Shown here piece after piece: positions 1 through 7,944 of a DNA stretch of 64,000 nt; the first letter of the stretch is position 1, and the number at the start of each line of letters is the position of its first letter. Source of the DNA: Streptomyces ruber. GTDB lineage: Bacteria; Actinomycetota; Actinomycetes; Streptomycetales; Streptomycetaceae. The notes below the pieces were generated by a model that saw only the letters and a program-made list of their open reading frames with translations, ran no database searches and was not told the DNA's origin. The position numbers were made by a program, and so were the translations under genes. The stretch spans positions 1 through 64,000 of the forward strand of contig NZ_BMQK01000026.1 of NCBI RefSeq assembly GCF_014648075.1. Direction: 5' to 3'.

Positions 1-354
1 AGGAACGGACGCTTCCTTCGTACTCACCGCGAGAGACTCTCTCGGGCTTTCCTCCGGGCGCTTCCCTTCGGTCTTGCGTCTCCGACTCTATCAGATCCTT
101 TTCCGATCCGATTTCCTCGGTGCTTTCCAGGTTCCCGCTTCCGCGTTTCCCTTTCCGGCGCTTCCGACTTTATCAGAGGTTCCGAGTCGGAATTTCCGCC
201 CCGCTCCGGGGAGTCGGTCCCAGAGCTTGGAGCGTCCGGGTTCCCCTGCGGCGGAGCCGTAAACGTACTGGAGCGGGGCGCCTCGATGCAAATCGAGGCG
301 CCCCGCTCCCGGTTGACGCGTGCGCGAGCCCGCGGGACGGGCCGTGCCGGTGGG
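1..354. other. Non-coding stretch downstream of rnj
   Basis: No convincing gene is visible on either strand. The segment is rich in TTCC and TCCG words and holds two near-identical 14-base copies, CCGACTCTATCAGA at 82-95 and CCGACTTTATCAGA at 164-177. It ends in the rnj terminator at 270-309. Short overlapping frames exist on both strands, but none has a ribosome binding site or recognisable product. A gene to the left of the window could extend its 3' untranslated region into it. Confidence 0.6.
270..309 (-). terminator. rnj terminator hairpin
   Basis: There is a perfect 18-bp inverted repeat (270-287 with 292-309) around a GCAA loop, 46 nt beyond the rnj stop codon. It has no T-tract, as is common for Streptomyces terminators. 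The symmetry would allow it to act in both directions. Confidence 0.85.
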
Positions 355-2040
355 TCAGACCTCCACGACGACCGGGAGGATCATCGGCCTGCGGCGGTAG
401 GTGTCCGACACCCACTTGCCCAGCGTGCGGCGGATGAGCTGCTGCAGCTGGTGGGGCTCCACTACGCCGTCCTGGGCCGAGCGCTCCAGTACGTCCGTGA
501 TCTTCGGAAGGACCGCGTTGAAGGCGGAGTCGTCGATGCCGGAACCGCGGGCCTGGACATGGGGGCCGGCGGTGATCTTGCCGGTGGACGAGTCGACGAC
601 CACGAAGACCGAGATGATGCCCTCGTCGCCGAGGATCTTGCGGTCCTTCAGCGCGGGCTCCCCGACGCCGCCGACCGAGAGGCCGTCGACGTACACGTAC
701 CCGGCCTGGACCTTGCCGGAGATCTTCGCCTTGCCCTCGACGAGGTCGACGACCACGCCGTCCTCCGCGATGACGATCCGGTCGTGCGGAACGCCGGTCA
801 TGGCGCCCAGCTCGGCGTTGGCGCGCAGATGGCGCCACTCGCCGTGGACCGGCATCAGGTTCTTCGGGCGGCAGATGTTGTAGAAGTACAGCAGCTCGCC
901 GGCCGAGGCGTGGCCCGAGACGTGCACCTTGGCGTTGCCCTTGTGCACGACGTTGGCGCCCCAGCGGGTGAGGCCGTTGATGACCCGGTACACCGCGTTC
1001 TCGTTGCCGGGGATGAGCGACGACGCCAGGATGACCGTGTCGCCCTGGACGATGCGGATCTGGTGATCGCGGTTCGCCATTCTCGAGAGCGCCGCCATCG
1101 GCTCGCCCTGGGAACCCGTGCACACGAGCACGACCTCGTGGTCCGGCAGGTCGTCCAGCGTCTTCACGTCCACGACCAGGCCCGGCGGGACCTTGAGGTA
1201 GCCGAGGTCGCGGGCGATGCCCATGTTCCTGACCATGGAGCGGCCGACGAAAGCCACCCGGCGGCCGTACTCGTGGGCCGCGTCCAGGATCTGCTGGATG
1301 CGGTGCACGTGGCTGGCGAAGCTGGCCACGATGATCCGCTTGCGGGCGCCCGCGAACACCTGGCGCAGCACGTTGGAGATGTCGCGCTCGTGCGGGGTGA
1401 ACCCGGGGACCTCGGCGTTGGTGGAGTCCGTGAGGAGGAGGTCGATGCCCTCCTCGCTCAGCCTCGCGAACGCGTGCAGGTCCGTGAGCCGGTTGTCCAG
1501 CGGGAGCTGGTCCATCTTGAAGTCGCCCGTGTGGACCGCCATGCCGGCGGGGGTGCGGATGGCGACCGCGAGGGCGTCCGGGATCGAGTGGTTGACCGCG
1601 ATGAACTCGCAGTCGAAGGGGCCGATGCGCTCGCGGTTCCCCTCGGCGACCTCGAGCGTGTACGGGCGGATGCGGTGCTCCTGGAGCTTCGCCTCGATGA
1701 GGGCGAGGGTCAGCTTGGAGCCGATGAGAGGGATGTCCGGCTTCTCGCGGAGCAGGAACGGGACGCCGCCGATGTGGTCCTCGTGGCCGTGCGTGAGGAC
1801 GATGCCGTCGATGTCGTCGAGGCGGTCCCGGATGGACGAGAAGTCCGGCAGGATCAGATCGATTCCGGGCTGCTCCTCCTCGGGGAAGAGCACCCCGCAG
1901 TCGACGATCAGAAGGCGGCCGCCGTACTCGAAGACGGTCATGTTGCGGCCGATCTCGCCGAGACCGCCGAGCGGGGTGACCCGCAGGCCGCCCTGGGGGA
2001 GCTGCGGCGGCGGGCCGAGTTCAGGATGCGGATGACTCAA
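355..2040 (-). CDS. rnj: Ribonuclease J
   Basis: This 561-residue metallo-beta-lactamase/beta-CASP ribonuclease performs 5'-3' exonucleolytic and endonucleolytic mRNA decay and rRNA processing in the cytoplasm. The zinc-binding motif THGHEDH lies at residues 83-89 (His84, His86, Asp88, His89). A GDFKMD segment supplies a further metal ligand, and the beta-CASP region carries SGHAS and PVHGEWRH. The length matches the actinobacterial family. The start is a TTG at 2040, placed 6 nt after GAGGAG; no in-frame ATG fits better. A 17-bp hairpin abuts this ribosome binding site and may regulate it. The gene lies downstream of dapA on the same strand with a 126-nt gap, so co-transcription is possible. 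Confidence 0.97.
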   Translation of the reverse strand: MSHPHPELGPPPQLPQGGLRVTPLGGLGEIGRNMTVFEYGGRLLIVDCGVLFPEEEQPGIDLILPDFSSIRDRLDDIDGIVLTHGHEDHIGGVPFLLREKPDIPLIGSKLTLALIEAKLQEHRIRPYTLEVAEGNRERIGPFDCEFIAVNHSIPDALAVAIRTPAGMAVHTGDFKMDQLPLDNRLTDLHAFARLSEEGIDLLLTDSTNAEVPGFTPHERDISNVLRQVFAGARKRIIVASFASHVHRIQQILDAAHEYGRRVAFVGRSMVRNMGIARDLGYLKVPPGLVVDVKTLDDLPDHEVVLVCTGSQGEPMAALSRMANRDHQIRIVQGDTVILASSLIPGNENAVYRVINGLTRWGANVVHKGNAKVHVSGHASAGELLYFYNICRPKNLMPVHGEWRHLRANAELGAMTGVPHDRIVIAEDGVVVDLVEGKAKISGKVQAGYVYVDGLSVGGVGEPALKDRKILGDEGIISVFVVVDSSTGKITAGPHVQARGSGIDDSAFNAVLPKITDVLERSAQDGVVEPHQLQQLIRRTLGKWVSDTYRRRPMILPVVVEV

Positions 2041-2055
2041 AAGACTCTCCTCACC

Positions 2056-2092
2056 ATGCGCGCCACGTGCCTCCGAGGCACGTGGCGCGCAT
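2056..2092 (-). promoter_or_regulatory. 17-bp hairpin abutting the rnj ribosome binding site
   Basis: Positions 2056-2072 and 2076-2092 form a perfect 17-bp stem with a 3-nt CCG loop. On the minus strand the stem ends directly before GGTGAGGAGAG, which is the rnj ribosome binding site. It could be the dapA terminator, an RNase III or RNase J cleavage site in the rnj leader, or both. It lies 75 nt beyond the dapA stop and has no T-tract. Confidence 0.7.
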
Positions 2093-2166
2093 GACGTTCG
2101 TGCAAAAGCAGTTGTTGGTGGGGTGCAGGCACTTGTGTCCTGCCTATTCAGTTGTGAAGTCCGGTA

Positions 2167-3066
2167 TCAGAGCTGTACCCCGCCGGCGGCGAGATCGATC
2201 TGCAGCTGGGCGGTCTCCTCGGGCGTCAGCTCGACCATGGGCGCCCGCAGCGGACCGGCGGGAAGTCCCTGGAGGGCCAGCGCCGCCTTGGTGGTCATCA
2301 CGCCCTGGGTGCGGAACATGCCGGTGAAGACCGGGAGCAGCTTCTGATGTATCTCCGTCGCCTTCTGGACGTCACCGGAGACATACGCCTCGACCAGGGC
2401 GCGCAGCTCCGGGGTGACGACGTGGCCGACGACGGAGACGAAGCCGACCGCGCCCACGGAGAGCAGCGGCAGGTTCAGCATGTCGTCGCCCGAGTACCAG
2501 GCCAGGCCGGACTGGGCGATGGCCCAGCTCGCGCGGCCGAGGTCACCCTTGGCGTCCTTGTTGGCGACGATCCGCGGGTGCTCCGCGAGCCGCACGAGGG
2601 TCTCCGTGTTGATCGGCACACCGCTGCGGCCGGGGATGTCGTACAGCATGACCGGCAGTCCGCTGGCGTCGGCGACGGCCGTGAAGTGCCGGTACAGGCC
2701 CTCCTGCGGAGGCTTGTTGTAGTACGGCGTGACGACGAGCAGGCCGTGCGCGCCGACCTGCTCCGCCGCGCGGGCCAGTTCGATGCTGTGGTGGGTGTCG
2801 TTCGTGCCGACCCCGGCGACCACGTGGGCACGGTCGCCGACGGCCTCCAGGACGGCTCGTACGAGGTCCGCTTTCTCCGCGTCGCTGGTGGTGGGGGACT
2901 CGCCGGTGGTCCCGTTGATGACCAGGCCGTCGTTGCCTGCGTCCACCAGGTGGGTGGCGAGCCGCTGTGCGCCGTCGAGATCGAGTGCGCCGTCCGCCGT
3001 GAAAGGCGTGACCATGGCGGTGAGGACCCGCCCGAAGGGGGTCTGCGGAGTGGAGGTCGGAGCCAT
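2167..3066 (-). CDS. dapA: 4-Hydroxy-tetrahydrodipicolinate synthase
   Basis: DapA condenses pyruvate with aspartate semialdehyde in the first committed step of lysine and diaminopimelate synthesis. The 299-residue product is a full-length TIM-barrel enzyme. With the ATG at 3066, the Schiff-base lysine is Lys170 in VANKDAKGD, the catalytic tyrosine is Tyr142 in LYDIPGRSG, and the substrate threonines lie in NGTTGES (residues 51-57). A GTG three codons upstream (3075) is an alternative start; neither has a strong ribosome binding site. The next diaminopimelate enzyme, dapB, is encoded 2.7 kb away on the same strand with thyX and two plus-strand genes between, so the two are probably not co-transcribed. 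Confidence 0.96.
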   Translation of the reverse strand: MAPTSTPQTPFGRVLTAMVTPFTADGALDLDGAQRLATHLVDAGNDGLVINGTTGESPTTSDAEKADLVRAVLEAVGDRAHVVAGVGTNDTHHSIELARAAEQVGAHGLLVVTPYYNKPPQEGLYRHFTAVADASGLPVMLYDIPGRSGVPINTETLVRLAEHPRIVANKDAKGDLGRASWAIAQSGLAWYSGDDMLNLPLLSVGAVGFVSVVGHVVTPELRALVEAYVSGDVQKATEIHQKLLPVFTGMFRTQGVMTTKAALALQGLPAGPLRAPMVELTPEETAQLQIDLAAGGVQL

Positions 3067-3141
3067 GGGTAACACGCTACTCGTTGCTCAAGGCGCGGTC
3101 TGCCCTCGGGGTGCGCGAAAAGTCCGGACAAAGGGGGAGCC

Positions 3142-3175
3142 CGGCACTGCCTGCTCGGGGGTTCAAGCAGTGCCG
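3142..3175 (-). terminator. Hairpin between thyX and dapA
   Basis: CGGCACTGC at 3142-3150 pairs with GCAGTGCCG at 3167-3175 across a 16-nt loop, and the pairing can extend outward imperfectly. It lies about 140 nt past the thyX stop and 75 nt before the dapA start, so it is a plausible thyX terminator. The long loop makes it weaker than the other terminators here. Confidence 0.5.
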
Positions 3176-3315
3176 AGCTCGTTTGATCAGGCTAAGTGAA
3201 CTTCGCGAAGGCCCGCAATCCAGACACTTCGCCTGGCTGACCCGCACATGCGTGCGCCCAGGATGTCAGGGACACCACCGGGCGCTGCCGAGGGCGTCCC
3301 CGACGCCCTCCGCCG

Positions 3316-4056
3316 TCACGGGGCCACGCGTCCGTTCGCGTTGAAGGCCGCGTACGTCAGCGGCATGAGCTTCGCCCACTCCGCCTCCATCTTCTCGCCG
3401 ACCATCTCGATCTCCCGCTGCGGGAAGGAGGGCACCTTGGCCAGTTCGTGCTGGGTGCGCAGGCCGAGGAAGTGCATCAGCGAGCGCGCGTTGCACGTGG
3501 CGTACATCGAGGAGTACAGGCCGACGGGCAGGACCGAGCGGGCGACCTCGCGGGCGACACCCTCGGCGAGCATCTTCTGGTACGCGTCGTACGCGGCGGC
3601 GTACGACTCCTCCATCACCCGGCCGACGAGCTCCTGCTGCGCCTCGGTGCCCGCCACGAAGCGGTACTTGCCGGGACGGCCCTCCTGGACGAGCTTGCGG
3701 GACTCGTCGGGGACGTAGAAGACCGGCTGCAGCTCCCGGTAGCGCCCCGACTCCTCGTTGTACGACCAGCCCACGCGGTGCCGCATGAACTCACGGAAGA
3801 CGAAGATCGGGGCGCTGATGAAGAAGGTCATCGAGTTGTGCTCGAAGGGGCTGCCGTGCCGGTCCCGCATCAGGTAGTTGATCAGGCCCTTGGATCGCTC
3901 CGGGTCCTTGCCCAGCTCGTCGAGGGACTGTTCCCCGACGGTGGAGACGCGGGCGGCGAAGAGCACGTCGGCGTCGGACGCGCTGTGCTTGACCAGCTCG
4001 ACGGTGACGTCGCTGCGGAACGCGGGCTGGAGTTCGCCGGCGGGGGTGTCGGTCAC
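3316..4056 (-). CDS. thyX: Flavin-dependent thymidylate synthase ThyX
   Basis: ThyX methylates dUMP to dTMP using methylene-tetrahydrofolate, FAD and NADPH. The 246-residue product carries the family signature RHR-x8-S at residues 92-103 (Arg92-His93-Arg94 to Ser103), inside FMRHRVGWSYNEESGRY. A second conserved stretch, ATCNARSLMHFLGLRTQ, lies near the C-terminus. The start is GTG at 4056, preceded by AAGGAAGGA with a slightly long 11-nt spacer. It is transcribed away from the small membrane-protein gene at 4267, so positions 4057-4266 form a divergent control region. Confidence 0.97.
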   Translation of the reverse strand: MTDTPAGELQPAFRSDVTVELVKHSASDADVLFAARVSTVGEQSLDELGKDPERSKGLINYLMRDRHGSPFEHNSMTFFISAPIFVFREFMRHRVGWSYNEESGRYRELQPVFYVPDESRKLVQEGRPGKYRFVAGTEAQQELVGRVMEESYAAAYDAYQKMLAEGVAREVARSVLPVGLYSSMYATCNARSLMHFLGLRTQHELAKVPSFPQREIEMVGEKMEAEWAKLMPLTYAAFNANGRVAP

Positions 4057-4151
4057 GGCTCGGGGAGTCCTTCCTTCACTTCTCTCGTGCGGCGCCCACT
4101 CTACGGCCCGGCACCGACAACGGCGGTTTCGTGGCGTGCCGGAACTTTCGG

Positions 4152-4178
4152 CTGCGAACTTCTGCGAAGTTCTGCGAA
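4152..4178. promoter_or_regulatory. Phased CTGCGAA repeats in the thyX divergent region
   Basis: CTGCGAA occurs three times with exact 10-nt spacing (4152, 4162, 4172), so all copies face the same side of the helix. The middle part also forms the palindrome GAACTTC-TGC-GAAGTTC (4156-4172). The arrangement looks like a repressor or activator site serving thyX, the plus-strand membrane gene, or both. The binding protein is unknown. Confidence 0.4.
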
Positions 4179-4266
4179 TTCGGTGATACAGGGCACCTTT
4201 TTGGCCACTCGTTCGTCTGTGTTGATGTCAGTGTTCCGTGCGAGTTCCCGAGGAGGAGCACCACCC

Positions 4267-4512
4267 ATGTCCCGTCGGCGCGAGTCCGTTCCGTTCGCCT
4301 TCGTCGCCGAAGCCGAGAAGTTCCGCAGCAACGTCACTCCCCCGCCCCGCGAGCGGGCCACCGTGAGCCAGATAGCCGGGCGGTGGCTGATGGGGCTCAC
4401 CATCACCGCGGGGCTGGTCGGCTCCGTGATCCTCGGGCTGCCCGCGATGTCGACCGACCAGAACCGGCCCCCCGCGCAGTCGCAGCAGTCCGAGGTGTCC
4501 CAGAACCGCTGA
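4267..4512 (+). CDS. Small single-pass membrane protein, unknown function
   Basis: The 81-residue product has a charged N-terminus (MSRRRESVPFAF), one hydrophobic helix at about residues 42-62 (WLMGLTITAGLVGSVILGLP), and a short polar tail rich in Gln, Ser and Pro. The ATG follows GAGGAGGAG with about 9 nt spacing. No enzymatic motif is visible. It is divergent from thyX and lies 145 nt upstream of the PH-domain gene on the same strand. Confidence 0.75.
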   Translation: MSRRRESVPFAFVAEAEKFRSNVTPPPRERATVSQIAGRWLMGLTITAGLVGSVILGLPAMSTDQNRPPAQSQQSEVSQNR

Positions 4513-4657
4513 CGACGTCCGCGTTCGGCCGTTGGGGCGCGGGGTCCGCCGTCCGAATGGCGTGGCGCGTGCCTCCCGGGCCGCCGAGGGTGGTACGCGG
4601 CGATCCGGCTCGATAACCTCACCGGGCACAGCCCTGGTGATGGAGTGAGGATCAGCC

Positions 4658-5215
4658 GTGCCCCTGCCCTTCCTGACCGCCGACCGCGCTTTCGACGAGG
4701 CGGCGGACGACATGGCACTGCCCTTCGACGACCGCGACCGCTGGCGGCGGCCCTACCGTCCCGGACCGTGGCGGGTGGGCGCCGCCGCGCTTCTGCTGCT
4801 GTTCGCCTCGTACGTGCTCGCCGCGGCGGTCATCATCGGGTTCGCCGACGCCCTGTCGGCCGGCGCGGTGTGCTTCGGCGCGGCGCTGCTCGTGATCGTG
4901 GGCGCCGTGCGGCTGCTGCGCATGGGGATCTGGGTGAGTGCGCGGGGACTGCGCCGGGTCGGCTTCCTCACCACGCGCACGGCGCCCTGGGAGCAGGTCG
5001 TCTCCGCGCGCACGGTGCAGCAGCCGGTGCGCTGGCTGGGCGCGCCGCGCACGGTGCAGGGGCAGGCGCTGGTCCTCGCCCGGAGCGGCCGGGCGGCCGA
5101 GGGCGCCGTACCGCTGATGACCACGCACAACGCCGACTTCCTGGGCCGCCCGATGGCCTTCGACCGGGCGGCGGACACGGTGGAGGCCTGGGTGGCGGAG
5201 TACGGGCGCGCCTGA
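4658..5215 (+). CDS. PH-domain membrane protein
   Basis: The 185-residue protein has two adjacent transmembrane helices (about residues 40-62 and 66-86). A cytoplasmic bacterial PH-like domain follows, with the typical segment GIWVSARGLRRVGFLTTRT then APWEQVVSA. Such proteins are common in actinomycetes and their role is undefined. The GTG start at 4658 lies 6 nt after GTGAGGA. The gene ends at a strong bidirectional terminator shared with the convergent gene at 5298. Confidence 0.8.
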   Translation: MPLPFLTADRAFDEAADDMALPFDDRDRWRRPYRPGPWRVGAAALLLLFASYVLAAAVIIGFADALSAGAVCFGAALLVIVGAVRLLRMGIWVSARGLRRVGFLTTRTAPWEQVVSARTVQQPVRWLGAPRTVQGQALVLARSGRAAEGAVPLMTTHNADFLGRPMAFDRAADTVEAWVAEYGRA

Positions 5216-5228
5216 GCGCCGAGGTGTC

Positions 5229-5270
5229 GTGAAGGGCCGGTCCGCGGGACACCGCGGACCGGCCCTTCAC
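5229..5270. terminator. Bidirectional terminator, 19-bp perfect stem
   Basis: Positions 5229-5247 pair perfectly with 5252-5270 around a GACA loop. It sits between two convergent genes, 13 nt after the PH-domain gene and 27 nt after the stop of the minus-strand gene, so it should serve both. Confidence 0.9.
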
Positions 5271-5297
5271 ACATGTACGCGCTTGCCCCCGGTGCCC

Positions 5298-5753
5298 TCA
5301 GGCCGACTGGACCGGCTTGCCGTCGTGCAGGGCGATCGCCCGCTGCATCGCCTTGCGGGCCCGGGGAGTGTCCCGGGCGTCGTGGTAGGCGACGGCGAGC
5401 CGGAACCAGCTGCGCCAGTCGTCGGGGGCGTCCTCGGTCTCGGCCTTGCGCCTGGCGAAGACCTCGTCGGCCGAGTCACGGTCGATCCGGCCTCCGGGCG
5501 TGCGCTTCAGCTCGTCGACGGGCAGGCCGCCCTCGGCGTCGAGCTCGGCGGCGAGGGCGTTGGCCCTGCGGACGAACTGCGTGTTCTTCCACAGGAACCA
5601 GAGTCCGATCAGCGGCAGGACGAGCACCGCCACCCCGAAGGCGATCGTCAGCGGGGTACCGGCCTCGATGAGCAGCACGCCGCGGCTGCCGACCAGGACG
5701 AAGTAGACGACCAGGACGGCGGCCGTGACGGCGTACGTGATCTTCGCGCGCAT
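5298..5753 (-). CDS. Small two-helix membrane protein with TPR-like tail
   Basis: The 151-residue product has two hydrophobic helices (about residues 5-25 and 33-55), so it is a membrane protein. A soluble helical tail follows, with a tetratricopeptide-like stretch DDWRSWFRLAVAYHDARDTP then RARKAMQRAIAL. The start is ATG at 5753. It is the last gene of the pnp-pepR-dapB operon, 22 nt after dapB, and this position appears conserved in Streptomyces. Its function is unknown; scaffolding is only a guess from the TPR-like helices. Confidence 0.8.
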   Translation of the reverse strand: MRAKITYAVTAAVLVVYFVLVGSRGVLLIEAGTPLTIAFGVAVLVLPLIGLWFLWKNTQFVRRANALAAELDAEGGLPVDELKRTPGGRIDRDSADEVFARRKAETEDAPDDWRSWFRLAVAYHDARDTPRARKAMQRAIALHDGKPVQSA

Positions 5754-5775
5754 CGTTTCGGTGTCGGCTCTCGGT

Positions 5776-6528
5776 TCAGCCCAGGTCGAGGAAGTGCTCG
5801 AGGCCGAAGGTGAGCCCCGGGGTGCTCACCACACGGCGGGCGCCCAGCAGGATGCCCGGCATGAAGCTGCTGTGGTGGAGGGAGTCGTGGCGCACGGTGA
5901 GCGTCTCGCCCTCCCCTCCGAGCAGTACCTCCTGGTGGGCGAGGAGGCCCCGCAGGCGCACGGCGTGCACGGGCACCCCGTCGACGTCCGCACCGCGGGC
6001 ACCGTCGAGGGCCGTCACCGTGGCGTCCGGCTGCGGGGCGCTGCCCGCGTCCCGGCGTGCCTGGGCGATGAGCTGGGCCGTGCGCGTGGCGGTGCCGCTC
6101 GGGGCGTCCACCTTGTTCGGGTGGTGCAGCTCGACGACCTCCACCGACTCGAAGTACGGCGCGGCGATCTGCGCGAACTTCATGGTCAGGACCGCGCCGA
6201 TGGAGAAGTTGGGCGCGATGAGCACGCCCGTCCCCGGGGCCTGGTCGAGCCACCCCCTCAGCTGCGCGAGACGGTCGTCGGTCCAGCCCGTCGTACCGAC
6301 CACGGCGTGGATGCCGTGCCGTACGCAGAAGTCGAGATTGCCCATGACCGAGGCCGGGGTGGTCAGCTCGACCACGACCTGGGCGCCCCGCTCGGCCAGC
6401 GTCTCCAGTCTGTCGCCGCGGCCGAGGGCGGCCACCAGTTCCATGTCCCCGGCCGCCTCGACGGCCCGTACGGCCTCGGATCCGATCCGGCCCCTGGCCC
6501 CGAGGACCGCCACACGCAGCTTGCTCAT
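5776..6528 (-). CDS. dapB: 4-Hydroxy-tetrahydrodipicolinate reductase
   Basis: DapB reduces the DapA product with NAD(P)H in diaminopimelate and lysine synthesis. The 250-residue protein opens with a Rossmann loop (VLGARGRIGSEA, residues 8-19). It carries the signature EVVELHHPNKVDAPSGTA with catalytic His135 and His136 and Lys139, and APNFSIGAV at 105-113. The ATG at 6528 lies 8 nt after AAGGAAG. It follows the M16 peptidase by 36 nt and precedes the TPR-like membrane gene by 22 nt, so all are probably one transcript with pnp. Confidence 0.97.
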   Translation of the reverse strand: MSKLRVAVLGARGRIGSEAVRAVEAAGDMELVAALGRGDRLETLAERGAQVVVELTTPASVMGNLDFCVRHGIHAVVGTTGWTDDRLAQLRGWLDQAPGTGVLIAPNFSIGAVLTMKFAQIAAPYFESVEVVELHHPNKVDAPSGTATRTAQLIAQARRDAGSAPQPDATVTALDGARGADVDGVPVHAVRLRGLLAHQEVLLGGEGETLTVRHDSLHHSSFMPGILLGARRVVSTPGLTFGLEHFLDLG

Positions 6529-6564
6529 GTCGTTGCTTCCTTGTGAGTCGATGACCGCCGGCCG

Positions 6565-7944
6565 TCAGGCGACGGCGTCGTGCAGCCGGGCGGCCTGCTT
6601 GTCCTTGAGCGGGCCGATGACCGACAGCGAGGGCCGCCGGCCGAGGATGTCGCGGGCGACCTCGCGGACGTCGTCCGGGGTGACCTCGGCTATCCGGCCC
6701 AGCATGTCGTCGACGGACATCTGTTCGCCCCAGCACAGCTCGCTCTTGCCGATACGGTTCATCAGCGCGCCCGTGTCCTCCAGACCGAGGACCGTGGAGC
6801 CGCGGAGCTGGCCGATGGCCCGGTCGATCTCCTCGTCGGGCAGACCGTGCTCGGCGACGTGGTCGAGCTCGTCGCGGCAGATCTTCAGCACGTCGTGCAC
6901 CTGGCTGGGCCGGCAGCCCGCGTAGACACCGAAGAGTCCGCAGTCGGCGAAGCTGGAGGTGTACGAGTACACGCTGTACGCCAGTCCGCGCTTCTCGCGT
7001 ACCTCCTGGAACAGCCGGGAGGACATGCCGCCGCCGAGCGCGGTGTTGAGCACGCCGAGGGCCCAGCGGCGCTCGTCGGTGCGGGCGATGCCGGGCATGC
7101 CGAGGACGATGTGCGCCTGCTCGGTCTTGCGGGTCAGGAGCTCGACGCGGCCGGCGGTGCGGATGGCGCGCCGGCCGTCGCGCGGGGCGATCGGGGTGGC
7201 GTCGGTGCGCGTCAGGGCGCCCGCGCGCTCGAAGGCGGCGCGGACCTGTCGTACGACCTTGTTGTGGTCGACGTTGCCGGCGGCCGCGACGACGAGGTGC
7301 GTCGGGTCGTAGTGCTTCTTGTAGAAGCGGCGGATGCGGTCGGCCGTGAGGGCGTTGACCGTGTCGACCGTGCCGAGGACCGGGCGGCCGAGGGGGGTGT
7401 CGCCGAGCATCGTGTGCGCGAACAGGTCGTGCACGCAGTCGCCGGGGTCGTCCTCGGTCATCGCGATCTCTTCGAGGATGGCGCCGCGCTCGACGTCGAC
7501 GTCCTCCTCGAGGATGAGCGAGTCCGTGAGCATGTCGCAGACGACGTCGATGGCGAGCGGCAGGTCGGTGTCGAGCACGCGCGCGTAGTAGCACGTGTAC
7601 TCCTTCGCCGTGAACGCGTTCATCTCGCCGCCGACCGCGTCGACGGCCGAGGAGATGTCGAGCGCGCTGCGCCGCGAGGTGCCCTTGAAGAGCAGGTGCT
7701 CCAGGTAGTGGGTGGCGCCGTTCAGGGACGGGCTCTCGTCGCGGGAGCCGACGTGCGCCCAGATGCCGAAGGTCGCCGAGCGCACGGAGGGCAGGGTCTC
7801 GGTGACGATGCGCAGGCCGCCCGGGAGGGTCGTCTTGCGGACCGTACCGATGCCGTTCTCGCCCTTGATGAGGGTTTGGGTACGGGCGACGGCCCGCGCC
7901 TCGGTGGAGGTGCGGGCCGTCGCCTTCGTGCTACGGGACGTCAC
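6565..7944 (-). CDS. pepR: M16-family zinc metallopeptidase (pitrilysin type)
   Basis: The 459-residue single-half peptidase has the inverted zinc motif HYLEH at 79-83 (His79, Glu82, His83) and the downstream ligand Glu in ERGAILEEI near residue 159, about 76 residues later as the family requires. It also carries the C-terminal RGLAYSVYSY segment. Homologues next to pnp are annotated as processing proteases. The GTG start overlaps the pnp stop as GTGA, so the two genes are translationally coupled. The substrate is not known. Confidence 0.93.
   Translation of the reverse strand: MTSRSTKATARTSTEARAVARTQTLIKGENGIGTVRKTTLPGGLRIVTETLPSVRSATFGIWAHVGSRDESPSLNGATHYLEHLLFKGTSRRSALDISSAVDAVGGEMNAFTAKEYTCYYARVLDTDLPLAIDVVCDMLTDSLILEEDVDVERGAILEEIAMTEDDPGDCVHDLFAHTMLGDTPLGRPVLGTVDTVNALTADRIRRFYKKHYDPTHLVVAAAGNVDHNKVVRQVRAAFERAGALTRTDATPIAPRDGRRAIRTAGRVELLTRKTEQAHIVLGMPGIARTDERRWALGVLNTALGGGMSSRLFQEVREKRGLAYSVYSYTSSFADCGLFGVYAGCRPSQVHDVLKICRDELDHVAEHGLPDEEIDRAIGQLRGSTVLGLEDTGALMNRIGKSELCWGEQMSVDDMLGRIAEVTPDDVREVARDILGRRPSLSVIGPLKDKQAARLHDAVA

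Noticed and set aside
286..2094. Long plus-strand frame antisense to rnj
   Set aside because: It lies entirely over the RNase J gene, has the low-complexity Val/Asp/Arg make-up expected for an antisense frame of high-GC DNA, and has no ribosome binding site.
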